Below the pieces are notes generated by a model. It searched no databases and had not been told where the DNA came from. It saw only the letters and a program-made list of their open reading frames with translations. A stretch of 64,000 bases of DNA from Maniola hyperantus (taxonomy: Eukaryota; Arthropoda; Insecta; Lepidoptera; Nymphalidae). Shown here piece by piece: positions 55,599 through 64,000 of this stretch (the first letter of the stretch is position 1; each line of letters starts with the position of its first letter). The position numbers were made by a program, and so were the translations under genes. The DNA lies in NCBI RefSeq assembly GCF_902806685.2, contig NC_048543.1, forward strand, positions 7,102,106 to 7,166,105, written 5' to 3'.

Positions 55599-57118
55599 CT
55601 AATATTGTATTGGCTCATCCGCGGTATATGCAAATCTTGAATGAGTTCCCCTGATCTTGCAGATGAAGGTTCAGATCTCCGCCATCTTGCTTCGCGCGGC
55701 GGCGTAGTGGACTCTCTGTGGTCTCTGAGTTCTTCGCGATTATAACCTTCATAGTCGTCTTCGGGATCATGCGAAGGAACGTTTCTATAGTCCCCTCTTT
55801 TACGACTATTGTCTGAGGTAATAACTCTTGGCATCTCAGCGTTTGTTTTTAAATTAGCTTCAATTTTTTCATAATTATTTTCATTATGATTTGATGTAAC
55901 TATTTGTTCATTCCACCTATCTAGCTGTCTTTTTTTACGAGTTTCATACGCACATAGTCCAATTAAACACGAACTTAACACTATCACTGCAGAGACTGCC
56001 ATACCGGCCATTAGTGCTCTGCCACCGAAACCTCTACTTTGAGGTTTCTTTTCAATTGTTAAACTTAAAACCACTTCCGCTTTTCCAGCCCTATTTTCAG
56101 CATTGCACGTATAAAGTCCAGAGTCTTGTATATCTGCTGATTTAATTGTCAAATTACTTGTTTGTCCTTCACTACGTAACATAAAAGTCCTGCCGGAATT
56201 AAAATTGCCTGATGTTGTAGTTGTGTTAGCTAAAAGGCGTCCAGCACGAACCCATCGCACTCTCGGTGCCGGTACACCAATAACTTTGCAAACAAGCGTC
56301 ACCTCATCTCCTTCCAAACCCTTGAAGTTATTTGATATTCCAGTTACTTCAGGAAGGCATGCAAAATCTTCCAAGTCTAATCGATCCCAAGACTGAGTCA
56401 TCAACCGTGTAGGTAGGGCGCAATCGGGCACAACGGTTGCTGGAACATTTTTTTTAATCATCCAATCCCGCATAGGTCGGAGATCACAATTACAATTCCA
56501 GGGATTATTGGCAAGTTCTAGTCCCTTTAACGATCTTAATGGTGCCAACACTGCAACGTGAAGGACCTGTAGTTTATTTTTACTAAGTTCCAAATACTCT
56601 AGTGAACCTTCCAATCCTTTGAACCCTCTTGGCTCAATTTCTGATATTCGACAAGCGCTCAGAGTTAACCTAACCAGATGTGGTAAAGCTGAGAAAGAGT
56701 CATCTTTTATTTTTGTGATTGGGTTACCGCCGAGACGAAGTTCCCGGAGCTCAGGTATTGAATCAAAAGCTTGAGATGGCACTGACTCCAATCGATTTCG
56801 AGAAAGATCGAGTTCAACCAGATTAACGAGAGCGCGAAAGGCGTACTGACGAATGATTTTTAAATTACAGGCAGGTAGGTAGAGACGTTGAAGATTTAGG
56901 AGGCCTGCAGCTGCGAAAGCATCATCACGTAGAGTGACTATTCTGTTTTCAGCCAGGTCTAGCAGTTGAGTGGTTGGATCTAGTCTCGGTGGGACAGCGT
57001 TGAGGCCGGCGCGAGCACACAGAGCGGACTCCTTGCCACTTCGCCATTTGCATTCACAATGACGAGGACATTCGGCGGAGACGGCCACCGCCATCGCGAA
57101 CATTAGCAGCACCCACAT
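55599..57118 (-). CDS. Kekkon-family LRR-Ig transmembrane receptor, first coding exon
   Basis: Encodes residues 1-507 of a 788-residue single-pass membrane protein. The start is the ATG at 57118: a GTG 14 codons upstream is not a credible eukaryotic start, and in-frame TGA and TAG codons lie further up. Residues 1-15 form a signal peptide (WVLLMFAMAVAVSA). LRRNT follows with Cys17, 21, 23 and 34 (CPRHCECKWRSGK). Leucine-rich repeats span about 50-205, with LRRCT at 205-254 (NPWNCNCDLRPMRDWM, Cys209/211/233/254). One Ig domain covers about 258-356 (Cys277-Cys338, DSGLYTC). The transmembrane helix is about 368-390, followed by basic YETRKKRQ. The CKWxxGK, NPWxCxCxLRPxRxWM and DxFAC signatures are typical of insect Kekkons, some of which modulate EGFR or BMP signalling. 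The paralogue cannot be assigned. Automatic pipelines may call it LRRC24-like. N-glycosylation sites are possible at NTT (298) and NLT (322). Confidence 0.93.
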
Positions 57119-57192
57119 GCCACGCGACGATTCAGCCCGCGCCACATCTATCGTCTTCACCGCCGAGCGTCATTCCCTATGCGGCCACGTAC
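57119..57192 (-). promoter_or_regulatory. 5' UTR part of the first coding exon, with upstream ORF
   Basis: The exon seems to begin at 57192 after the acceptor GTATTTTTTCCAG. An upstream ATG at 57173 opens a 13-codon frame (MTLGGEDDRCGAG) that stops at 57132, 13 bases before the main ATG. Such a uORF could reduce initiation at the receptor start. Confidence 0.6.
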
Positions 57193-58014
57193 CTGGAAAA
57201 AATACCACATAATATTACATCTTGCGATAGAAATAGCGATAATAATCAGGCTTTAATACAAGGATTTTGGGCCCAATGAGAAATGGCTAACATTTATGCT
57301 GAGGTACACTAATTTTTTCCCATTTTGGGCACAAAAGAATCGGAAGTGCCTTCATTTTTAGGGTAGGTAAACCTTTTGTCATCTCAGGCTAATAATAATC
57401 TCAGCTATTCGCGGCTACTACTGGGCTATAATTTACCGTAAATTGATTTCAAACTGTATAACGCCGTCTAGTTGTCGTACCTATACTATATTAGGTAGGT
57501 ATGTAACAAAACTATATTGATTTATGGAAAAAATCATTTTCGCAAATGTAAACTCTGTTCAGATTAAATAGGCACGTGCTTATACTCACTATTATTAACC
57601 GGGTAATAACAGGTAATACTTATAAAATTACGTTAGGATCTAGGGTTCATTATAAAATGGAGTATGAATTACTTAATAATACTGTAGTAATTAGATAAGG
57701 CTAGCTAAAAAAAAAGTGAAATAAAATTTTACATGATTAAAAAAACAATACTGTTAATAGAGTGGAAACCATTATAATATTATATTCTCTAATAATACCT
57801 CAAAAGCGGTCAGTTTTCCCTTCATTCTTGAGGTTTGTGGCTACCCGAAACTGCGTATAGGTACCAACACGCAGCACGTTCATTATAAAACTTTTATTAG
57901 TCCAAGCTACTTTTAATATCAATATTTAAAACCTTTAAACGGATTATTATGATAATTGTATTTTTCCAGCGTAACGTAATTAAGAAAAATATTTCTCAGT
58001 AAGTATAGTACGCA

Positions 58015-58150
58015 ACAGGTTGAGATGGCAATCGGGGGATTGAGGCGGGGGGACGCCACGCACACGTCACCCGCGCTTTCCCGCGCCGGGTTAGGGCGGG
58101 GCCTGTGCGGGTGTGCGGGGTGTCCCCACCCCGATTGTCATTTACTAGGT
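58015..58150. mobile_element. GC-rich inverted-repeat MITE, copy 4
   Basis: TATAGTACGCAACAGGTTGAG and CCCCGATTGTCATTTACTAGG are decayed inverted ends around a GC-rich core with GTGCGGGTGTGCGGGG. Related to 9.98, 19.81 and 28.74 kb. Confidence 0.6.
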
Positions 58151-58603
58151 CTAATAGCATATACCTATGCGTTACTTTAGCTATATTATAATAATTTATT
58201 ATCTAAGCAAAGAGAATATATTAGATATATGTTATTACTCGTAAGGATAACAATGTATCTAGGTAGGCGTAGGCATATAAAGCACTCTTATAAGTACCTA
58301 CTTTGATTATTTGTTCTGATCCCGTGCCTCGTAGAGCTCGTAAAGCCGTTGGCCCGGCTGGTCTCTCTCCGGTCGTGTCGGATTTCCATGCCATCGGGCT
58401 ATGAGAGTGAGGTAATAGAGAGTGCACCTGTGTTTTCACATGCACTTGTGCACTATAATATCTCCCGCGCTAGCGTCTATGGAGATTGGCCGGCGTGGCC
58501 GAAATTCGGTCGGAAGGACATTTTGATGTAAATATTAATAAAGGTATTTGTACACATTCGTGTTAAGTGGCGAGCCGGGACACGAACTACCTAGTAGGTA
58601 CTG

Positions 58604-58776
58604 GTACGCGACCAAAAGTGATGAACATCGATCTTTAGAACGAGATAGCATATTTGTAGAGCACTCTCTCGGTCATTGAAATCGACAAAACATCATGTGG
58701 GTATGAGTGACTGAGACAACGCTCTACAAACCTGAAATCTCATTCTAAAGGCCGATGTTCATCACTTTCGGTCGCG
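58604..58776. mobile_element. MULE-like MITE with 9-bp duplication
   Basis: TAGGTACTG flanks both sides (58595-58603 and 58777-58785). The ends form imperfect inverted repeats of about 55-60 bp: GACCAAAAGTGATGAACATC on the left, GATGTTCATCACTTTCGGTC on the right, continuing to TTTGTAGAGC/GCTCTACAAA. A 9-bp duplication with long inverted repeats suits Mutator-like elements. Confidence 0.7.
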
Positions 58777-58927
58777 TAGGTACTGTACCTGCTTACACAT
58801 TTTTCTTACAACCGCGCAGTGGTGAGAGTGGTTGATTGCGGCGAACGGCACGAAGTTCAGCGATGGCGAATATGTATATTATGCAGAGTAAAAAATTGCC
58901 ATTAACCTAAATGACGCACCTACTTAC

Positions 58928-58970
58928 CTCAAATCTTCATTGTTGGCATTTCGTATAGGTGCATCGTAAT
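58928..58970 (-). other. Probable 43-nt 5' leader mini-exon
   Basis: The acceptor CTCTTTTGTTTACAG and donor GAG|GTAAGT are both near consensus. It contains a short frame with three in-frame ATGs (MHLYEMPTMKI, then stop). The only fully open frame (YDAPIRNANNEDL) hits TAG soon after joining the 57192 exon, so a leader role in the kekkon transcript is more likely than coding. An unrelated gene cannot be excluded. Confidence 0.45.
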
Positions 58971-59764
58971 CTGTAAACAAAAGAGAAAATTCATGTACTC
59001 GTAAATACATCTAAATATTAAATAACTCATGTTAAGCTTAAATGTAACTCATGTTAAGTATATAATCGCGACTTTACTGTTTACACATTCGTCTATGGGC
59101 TCATCTTGCAATAATAAGTAGCGAGATTCCCAATCCACGCAGAAGTAATGCGGTGTTTTCCCATTATGAGGTACGGAACCTTAAAAGCCTTTCCGGTGTA
59201 GCTTTTTCTTTGACTTTTACAATGGTCTTTGTTTGATACTTACTTAAAGAATGAGAAGTTGTGACAATAGAAAACAGGTTGAATTATTAAGAAAACTCAT
59301 CTTTACGCCAGACATAGATATAAATATTCTAGATACTTAGAACACTTTGTATTAAATAACTCAAAAACTAAACTTCAAAAATCTTTCAGCTTTATAATAA
59401 AAACTGCACTTATTCCAATGATTCTAAAACGTTAAAATACTTAAATAACCACCAACAGCTGAATCTTTCTATTATTTTTGATTTTGTTTATAACGAATTT
59501 CGTTTATTACGGAATACGGATTTTGCCATTCCAACTTGCACCTGTCCGAATTTTTATTTTATTTTATCGGCGCAGGGTCTCTGTAAGCCTCGTTTGTTTT
59601 AATTCTTTCGTGAAAATTCCCATGATTTATAAACAGTCAGCGTGGATTTTGGAATAATTTACTGCTTACGCATTATGCATAATGAAATAATTATAAATTC
59701 CAACGGCATGCTTTAATTTTTCATTCAGGTAGCACCTACTTGCTATAAATAAGATTTAATTTTG

Positions 59765-59995
59765 TTTTTTTTTATTCAGATACAAGTTAGCCCTTGACTG
59801 CAATCTCACCTGGTGGTAAGGTGGTGATGCAGTCTAAGATGGAAGCGGGCTAACTTGGAAGGGGTATGGCAGTTTTTGTTAAACCCATACCCCTTTGGTT
59901 TCTATACATCGTACCAGAACGCCAAATCGCTTGGCGGCACGGCTTTACAGGTAGGGTGGTAACTAGCCACGATCGAAGCCTCCCACCAGAAAAAA
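59765..59995 (-). mobile_element. SINE, second family
   Basis: Shares GCAATCTCACCTGGTGG, GGTGATGCAGTCTAAGATGG, GGGTATGGCAGTTTTTG and GGTGGTAACTAGCCACG with the 17.2-kb copy. Orientation is inferred from the tRNA-like head seen at 34.62 kb. Confidence 0.6.
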
Positions 59996-60344
59996 ATTGA
60001 GAGCTAAGTGGGTACTCTTATATCATAACACGTAGGTAAATGGTTGAAACTGATGGTATGGCGTCCTCGTCATGATTCAGATGTTAGTTACAATTAATAG
60101 CCTTTGACCTTACAACATATGAAAACATTTCCATCTGACGCTACTTGAAGGCATGGCCTAGTTGCGATAACGAATAGGAAACAGTCGAGGACCGAGGTGG
60201 TCATGCGAAGTACTACATTATAATAATGAATTAATAGTGGCCATTTAAATAATAACCGCATTAAACGTTAAACGTATTTTTACGTTTATCTACATTAATA
60301 AGAAATTACGTGAATATTGCTTTATTAAAAAGCTTGGACGATTT

Positions 60345-60600
60345 TTAGGGTTCCGTACCTCAAGAGGAAAAACGGAACCCTTATAATCACTTTGTTATCT
60401 GTAAAATAATTAGTATTTTCAACTTTCAAAGTAAGATAACTATACCAAATGGGGTATCATAATATGAAAGGGCTTTACCTGTAAATTTCAAAACAGTTTT
60501 ATTTATTTTTATGCATATAGTTTTTGATTTACCGTGCAAAATGTCAAACAATACGACTGCAGTACGGAACCCTCGGTGCGCGAGTCTGACTCGTACTTTA
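60345..60600 (+). repeat. 'GGTTCCGTACCTC' repeat, internally deleted
   Basis: TAGGGTTCCGTACCTCAAGAGG to GCGCGAGTCTGACTCG; the CGTTGACCTAGAATCATGA middle part is missing. Confidence 0.6.
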
Positions 60601-61344
60601 TAATACAGTTGCTCGGAAAATGCACTTACAATGGTAATAAACATGGCATGAAAGATAACTTTACCACACGCTAGTGCAATAAATGCAATGTAGCGATGCC
60701 TCTGTGCTGAATTATTTGTCAATATAATATTATGAAATTCTAAACGAAATTAGCTTCGCCTAGTAAGTATTTTAAATTAAACACAATACTTTTATTATCT
60801 CAATATTTTAACACTACTTAAATACAAAAGAAACATAATATAACACAATACTTATATTATTGCATAAAACGGTATTTTGCTGCTAGAATCTCGAGATAGG
60901 AATACGGTAGGTACTTATATGAAATGTTTTCATTTTGTTACCTAGTCGGTACTCTAGTTATTAAAAACTGGTGAAAACATTGGCAGAAAGCTTTTAATCT
61001 GAATAGTGAATTTATTTATGAATAACATAATGTTGAAGCAGACATAAATCAGTCTCTATGTTTGGAGAGATTACACAGCCTTGCTCACCTATTCCAGGAA
61101 CAATCTCTAATAATTATATTTTATTCTCCAGACAGAAATTCTTCGGACTTGTGTACTGTTATATTTATCTTGTCGCTTTATTTCTTTCATTACTTTTCCA
61201 ATTTCGCGGTTTCACACAATTTATCTGTTTTGTTATGGACGTAACCTTTTACCTTTTATGGCTTCAAATATTGTAGATACTAAAAATATATATAAACATT
61301 GTTAGATAAGACTTACTCACATTTTTAATACAAGCTGTAATCTG

Positions 61345-61490
61345 CTATTCATCATCATAATCAGCCTGTGGACGTCCACTGTTGGACATAGCCCTACCCT
61401 AAAGAACGCCACCACACCCGGTCCTCGGCCTTCCTCATCCACTCACTTCCCGCCAGCCTCTTTATATCGTCGGTCCATCGAATGTTGAGT
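61345..61490 (-). mobile_element. LINE scrap
   Basis: GTGGACGTCCACTGTTGGAC...CCACACCCGGTCCTCGGCC...CTTTATATCGTCGGTCCATC. Frequent lepidopteran LINE-type sequence, partly repeated at 50985. Too short to type. Confidence 0.45.
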
Positions 61491-61992
61491 TTGGTAGATT
61501 AGTAGAAATGATAATTTTAAATTATTTCGTCAATCTGCCATTGGTAGGTACTAATTATTTTTTAAGCTTAGTGCTTATCGTTTGCTAAGCTACACTAACT
61601 AAAACATTTATGTGTTCATAGCCACCCTCGTGAATATTTTTAGATAACGATGAAAACTCATCGAAAAACAGCAAAAAATTTTGAAGTCATAAGCGAATAT
61701 ACAGACAAAAGGTGGGTTGCCACTTATAAAGTTTGTTTAGAAAGGAGAGATAATAAGATTTTTGTCTACCTTTTCCTGAAATCTACCAAAATATGGGAAA
61801 AACATGCTAGGTACCAAAAATTTTACGTTTTACTTTTACTTTAATAAAATAGTTGTCTAACAAGTTTTAAGCAAGCATTTTAAGCAAGTTCTAAACTACC
61901 AAATAATTTAACTATCATTCCTACTAATCTTCCAAACTTAACATTCTCCTGCCATAAATTTAACGTATTTGCGTAAATACGCTAAGTAAAGA

Positions 61993-62235
61993 ATCTTCTA
62001 GAAACATTTGCACTCAAACTGAAGTATCATGTACCTAGTAACATTCACACATTCTCCTACCTGTTCAGTCAAACTAAAGTAGCTATCTTGTAGTAACATT
62101 CGCACACTCTCTGATTTTCTAGTAACATTCTTGTGGCTGTTAACTCAAACTGAATTAGTATCTTCTAGTAAAATTTGCAAAATCTCCTGCCTGTTCACTC
62201 AAACTGAAGCGTCTTCTAGTAACATTCTCTCTGTC
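61993..62235. repeat. Minisatellite, about 4 units of 55 bp
   Basis: The phrase CTCAAACTGAA (or a variant) recurs at 62013, 62068, 62144 and 62198, alternating with TTCTAGTAACATTC and CTCCTGCCTGTTCA. Periods are 55, 76 and 54; the long unit contains an extra TTCTAGTAACATTC block. Confidence 0.75.
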
Positions 62236-62756
62236 ATAGATTATCTTCGGTTCAGATTATGACAAAACGATTAGGTAGGTAGGTACAGTATTAGGTTACC
62301 GAAACAAAATTTTCAAAGATTCATGACGATAATAGCTTTAAATAGAGCTAGTTTAGGAATATTCGCGTGTAACTGGGATATAATAATAGTAGTGTGCCCT
62401 TTCAGTGACACGCGATAGCATGCCCCGCGAGGCACGCGCTTGCATGCCAACCCAGCAGCGGGCCATTACCACCATGTATATTTGTGTAATAAATAAGCAT
62501 CTTTCCAGGTTTTTGAGGAAAAATTTAATTCAGTGAGGTATGAAAGTAATTGGTACCATATTGCTACAGCTAGGTATATTATTTTTAGAAAGTACTATTT
62601 CATAGACTTGTCTTTCAGTCTAAAGTGAAAAATAACTACTAAATAAATACTATGTATTTTCCTGTGACTTTGTTTGTATGAATAATTTGTTTGCGTAAGA
62701 AAATATTTTTAAAAATAACTTTATAATTTGACGTAAGATTTTTACATTTTCATTAC

Positions 62757-62815
62757 CTGTTAAGCCACCATGATCCAAAGAAACATCCAAATAAACGTTC
62801 CTCCCAGTGTTGGGG
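62757..62815 (-). promoter_or_regulatory. Candidate first exon / promoter
   Basis: On the minus strand a TATAAA (62846-62841, within CTTATAAAGGC) lies about 30 bp before a possible start near 62815, and a good donor CAG|GTAATG ends the putative exon at 62757. It contains only a 3-codon ATG frame. Linking it to the kekkon gene is inference from position and strand. Confidence 0.25.
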
Positions 62816-62849
62816 ACAATACGCAGAGGAACTTTCAGCCTTTATAAGA

Positions 62850-63534
62850 TAAGGAAGGTCTGGTTCTCTCTCTATTTGGAACGGTGTAAAAAACTTTTAT
62901 TGTTTGCAGTATTGCAAAGTTTTTCTTAATAATATAATAATAATTAATCGCTGAACCTACTCATATTACCAACTGTGCGGTTTCCTTCGACGTATAGGTA
63001 TAAGCCTCCGCAATTTTTTTCAAAATGTACAGTCTGGCTAACTTTGTCTACATTACTAGTACCGATGAAGTTTATAATGTCATTTTCCTCTCTTTTAAAT
63101 AGCTTTCCTCTTCTTCATTTTTTGTTCCTGTTGGATCATTTTTAAACGTTTCCTACTATCTTTTGGTCTAAATGTCTAAAACGATTAAGTAACAAATGAA
63201 ATTGTTTACCAAAGAAATAACTTGTTAAATAAATCATCCTTAAGTAATAGGTAATTACGTTTTATGTTAGATTGTTAAAGTTGGTCTAAACCGGATAGAT
63301 AATGGCCTACTTGAAGACTTGTAAGACTACTTACACAGTAGAACGTCAGTTGTACAACTTCGCTAGTATTGGGTCATGTCTCACTCATGTATCTATCTAC
63401 CAGCTACCTACTCGTAAAGAGGCTTATTAATTTTGAGTAGCCTACTACTTGAAGCGGAAGCGTGATTTATGTTTATTCCGTAATTATTTTCCTCAATCTG
63501 TGTGTTTACTTGTGTTACCAACTATATAGAGGGA
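62850..63534. other. AT-rich flank, nothing recognised
   Basis: No gene or repeat end seen. Confidence 0.4.
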
Positions 63535-63786
63535 CTAGCTGAGGCCCCCGGGTTCACTCGCGTTGATTTAGGTTTCTAATCCCGTGGAAACTCTTTGATT
63601 TTCCGGGCTAAATTAGCTTATCTCATTCTCCTGGTCTTTAACTATATTCTAACCTATGTCCTTCCCTGGGTTGCATGCTATCTCCGTATCAAATTTCAAC
63701 AAAATCGGTTGAACGGATGAGCCGTGAAAAGCTAGCACACAGACAGACAGACAAACTTTCGCATTTATAATATGAAATTAGCATGG
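63535..63786 (-). mobile_element. Helitron-like family A with internal duplication
   Basis: CTAGCTGAGGCCCCCGGGTT to CTTTCGCATTTATAATATG. It contains segments of both interior variants, CTCCTGGTCTTTAACTATA and TATCAAATTTCAACAAAATC, suggesting a recombinant copy. Confidence 0.65.
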
Positions 63787-64000
63787 ATATGGATGAATAT
63801 AGGTCAAGATCCTCTGTAATGAGTTATACAAGAGATAGCGATTCACTTTCATCTCGAGGGTATCCACACCCCTACTCCAGAAGGGTTGCCGACGCTGCTT
63901 CTCGGGTTCGACTGTAATGGCCTGCGTCTCCCTTTTCCCTTGATATGGGACAAGGTCAATGTGTCAGTCAACATGCGTGGCCTTCATTAGGACCCGCCCT
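63787..64000. other. Window end, unexplained GC-richer DNA
   Basis: Contains CTCGAGGGTATCCACACCCC and GGCCTGCGTCTCCC. Balanced composition differs from the AT-rich flank, but no frame or splice site is compelling and the window ends. Confidence 0.25.

Larger units (their letters stand above)
57193..58927 (-). other. Probable 5' UTR intron
   Basis: Bounded by GTAAGT (58927) and TTTTTTCCAG (57193). Contains AT-rich DNA, the GC-rich MITE copy 4 and the MULE-like MITE. No internal exon was found. Confidence 0.45.
58971..62756 (-). other. Possible first intron of the kekkon transcript
   Basis: If the 62757 donor is real, this interval is intronic. It holds a SINE, a 'GGTTCCGTACCTC' repeat, a LINE scrap and a minisatellite (listed separately), otherwise AT-rich unassigned DNA. 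Short frames at 60426-60722, 61058-61276 and 61650-61844 have no recognisable domain. Confidence 0.3.

Noticed and set aside
56205..56396. Plus-strand open frame inside the kekkon exon
   Set aside because: Antisense shadow of the Ig/LRRCT coding sequence.
57119..57160. Longer kekkon N-terminus starting 14 codons upstream (KTIDVARAESSRG...)
   Set aside because: That start would be a GTG, there is no in-frame ATG before an upstream stop, and the ATG at 57118 directly precedes a good signal peptide.

Overview
This is AT-rich, repeat-dense animal DNA, most probably from a moth or butterfly. The evidence is the large number of short interspersed elements whose 3' end reads roughly GACGAAGTCGCGGGCATCAGCTAG (or the reverse complement), the tRNA-headed SINEs, the recurring TAGGTACCTACC words, and a spliced insect-type kekkon gene. 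No species can be named from the sequence alone, and most of the window is transposon-derived or unassigned intergenic DNA.

Gene content: only one protein-coding gene is well supported. It lies on the minus strand at about 54.27-57.19 kb, perhaps with 5' leader exons out to about 62.8 kb, and encodes a kekkon-family receptor. The order is signal peptide, LRRNT, leucine-rich repeats, LRRCT, one Ig domain, a transmembrane helix, and a long cytoplasmic tail with a coiled-coil. Two coding exons join in frame through a clear donor and acceptor to give a 788-residue protein. The acceptor sits in a 19-bp tandem duplication, so a second acceptor lies just upstream; using it would frameshift and truncate the tail. 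Upstream there are a very good 43-nt leader mini-exon, short upstream ORFs and a weaker promoter/first-exon candidate.

0.7-6.9 kb: two identical 329-bp direct repeats (TG...CA) flanked by the 4-bp duplication CAGG. This is the structure of a recently inserted LTR retrotransposon 6193 bp long, but its 5.5-kb interior has no gag/pol reading frame. Instead it holds two adjacent minisatellites, a very GC-rich block, a third minisatellite and periodic poly-T runs. It is best read as a large non-autonomous LTR element (LARD-like) and is the strongest candidate here for something undescribed.

8-54 kb: a mosaic of Helitron-like non-autonomous elements (two main families and one minor), tRNA-derived SINEs, a 521-bp hAT-like element with a perfect 8-bp target duplication, a Harbinger-like MITE with TAA duplications and arms of nearly 90 bp, several other inverted-repeat elements, two copies of a ~0.68-kb composite with a long hairpin, a decayed LINE reverse-transcriptase tail, and many perfect or near-perfect hairpins. 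A structurally odd ~0.95-kb element (30.67-31.62 kb) has AT-rich arms built of degenerate TTTGACAAA-like words around a GC-rich hairpin core, with 13-bp direct repeats at its ends.

57-64 kb: the 5' introns and flank of the kekkon gene, with a MULE-like MITE, a GC-rich MITE, a SINE, a LINE scrap and a ~55-bp minisatellite. Boundaries of repeats are approximate unless termini and target duplications are stated.
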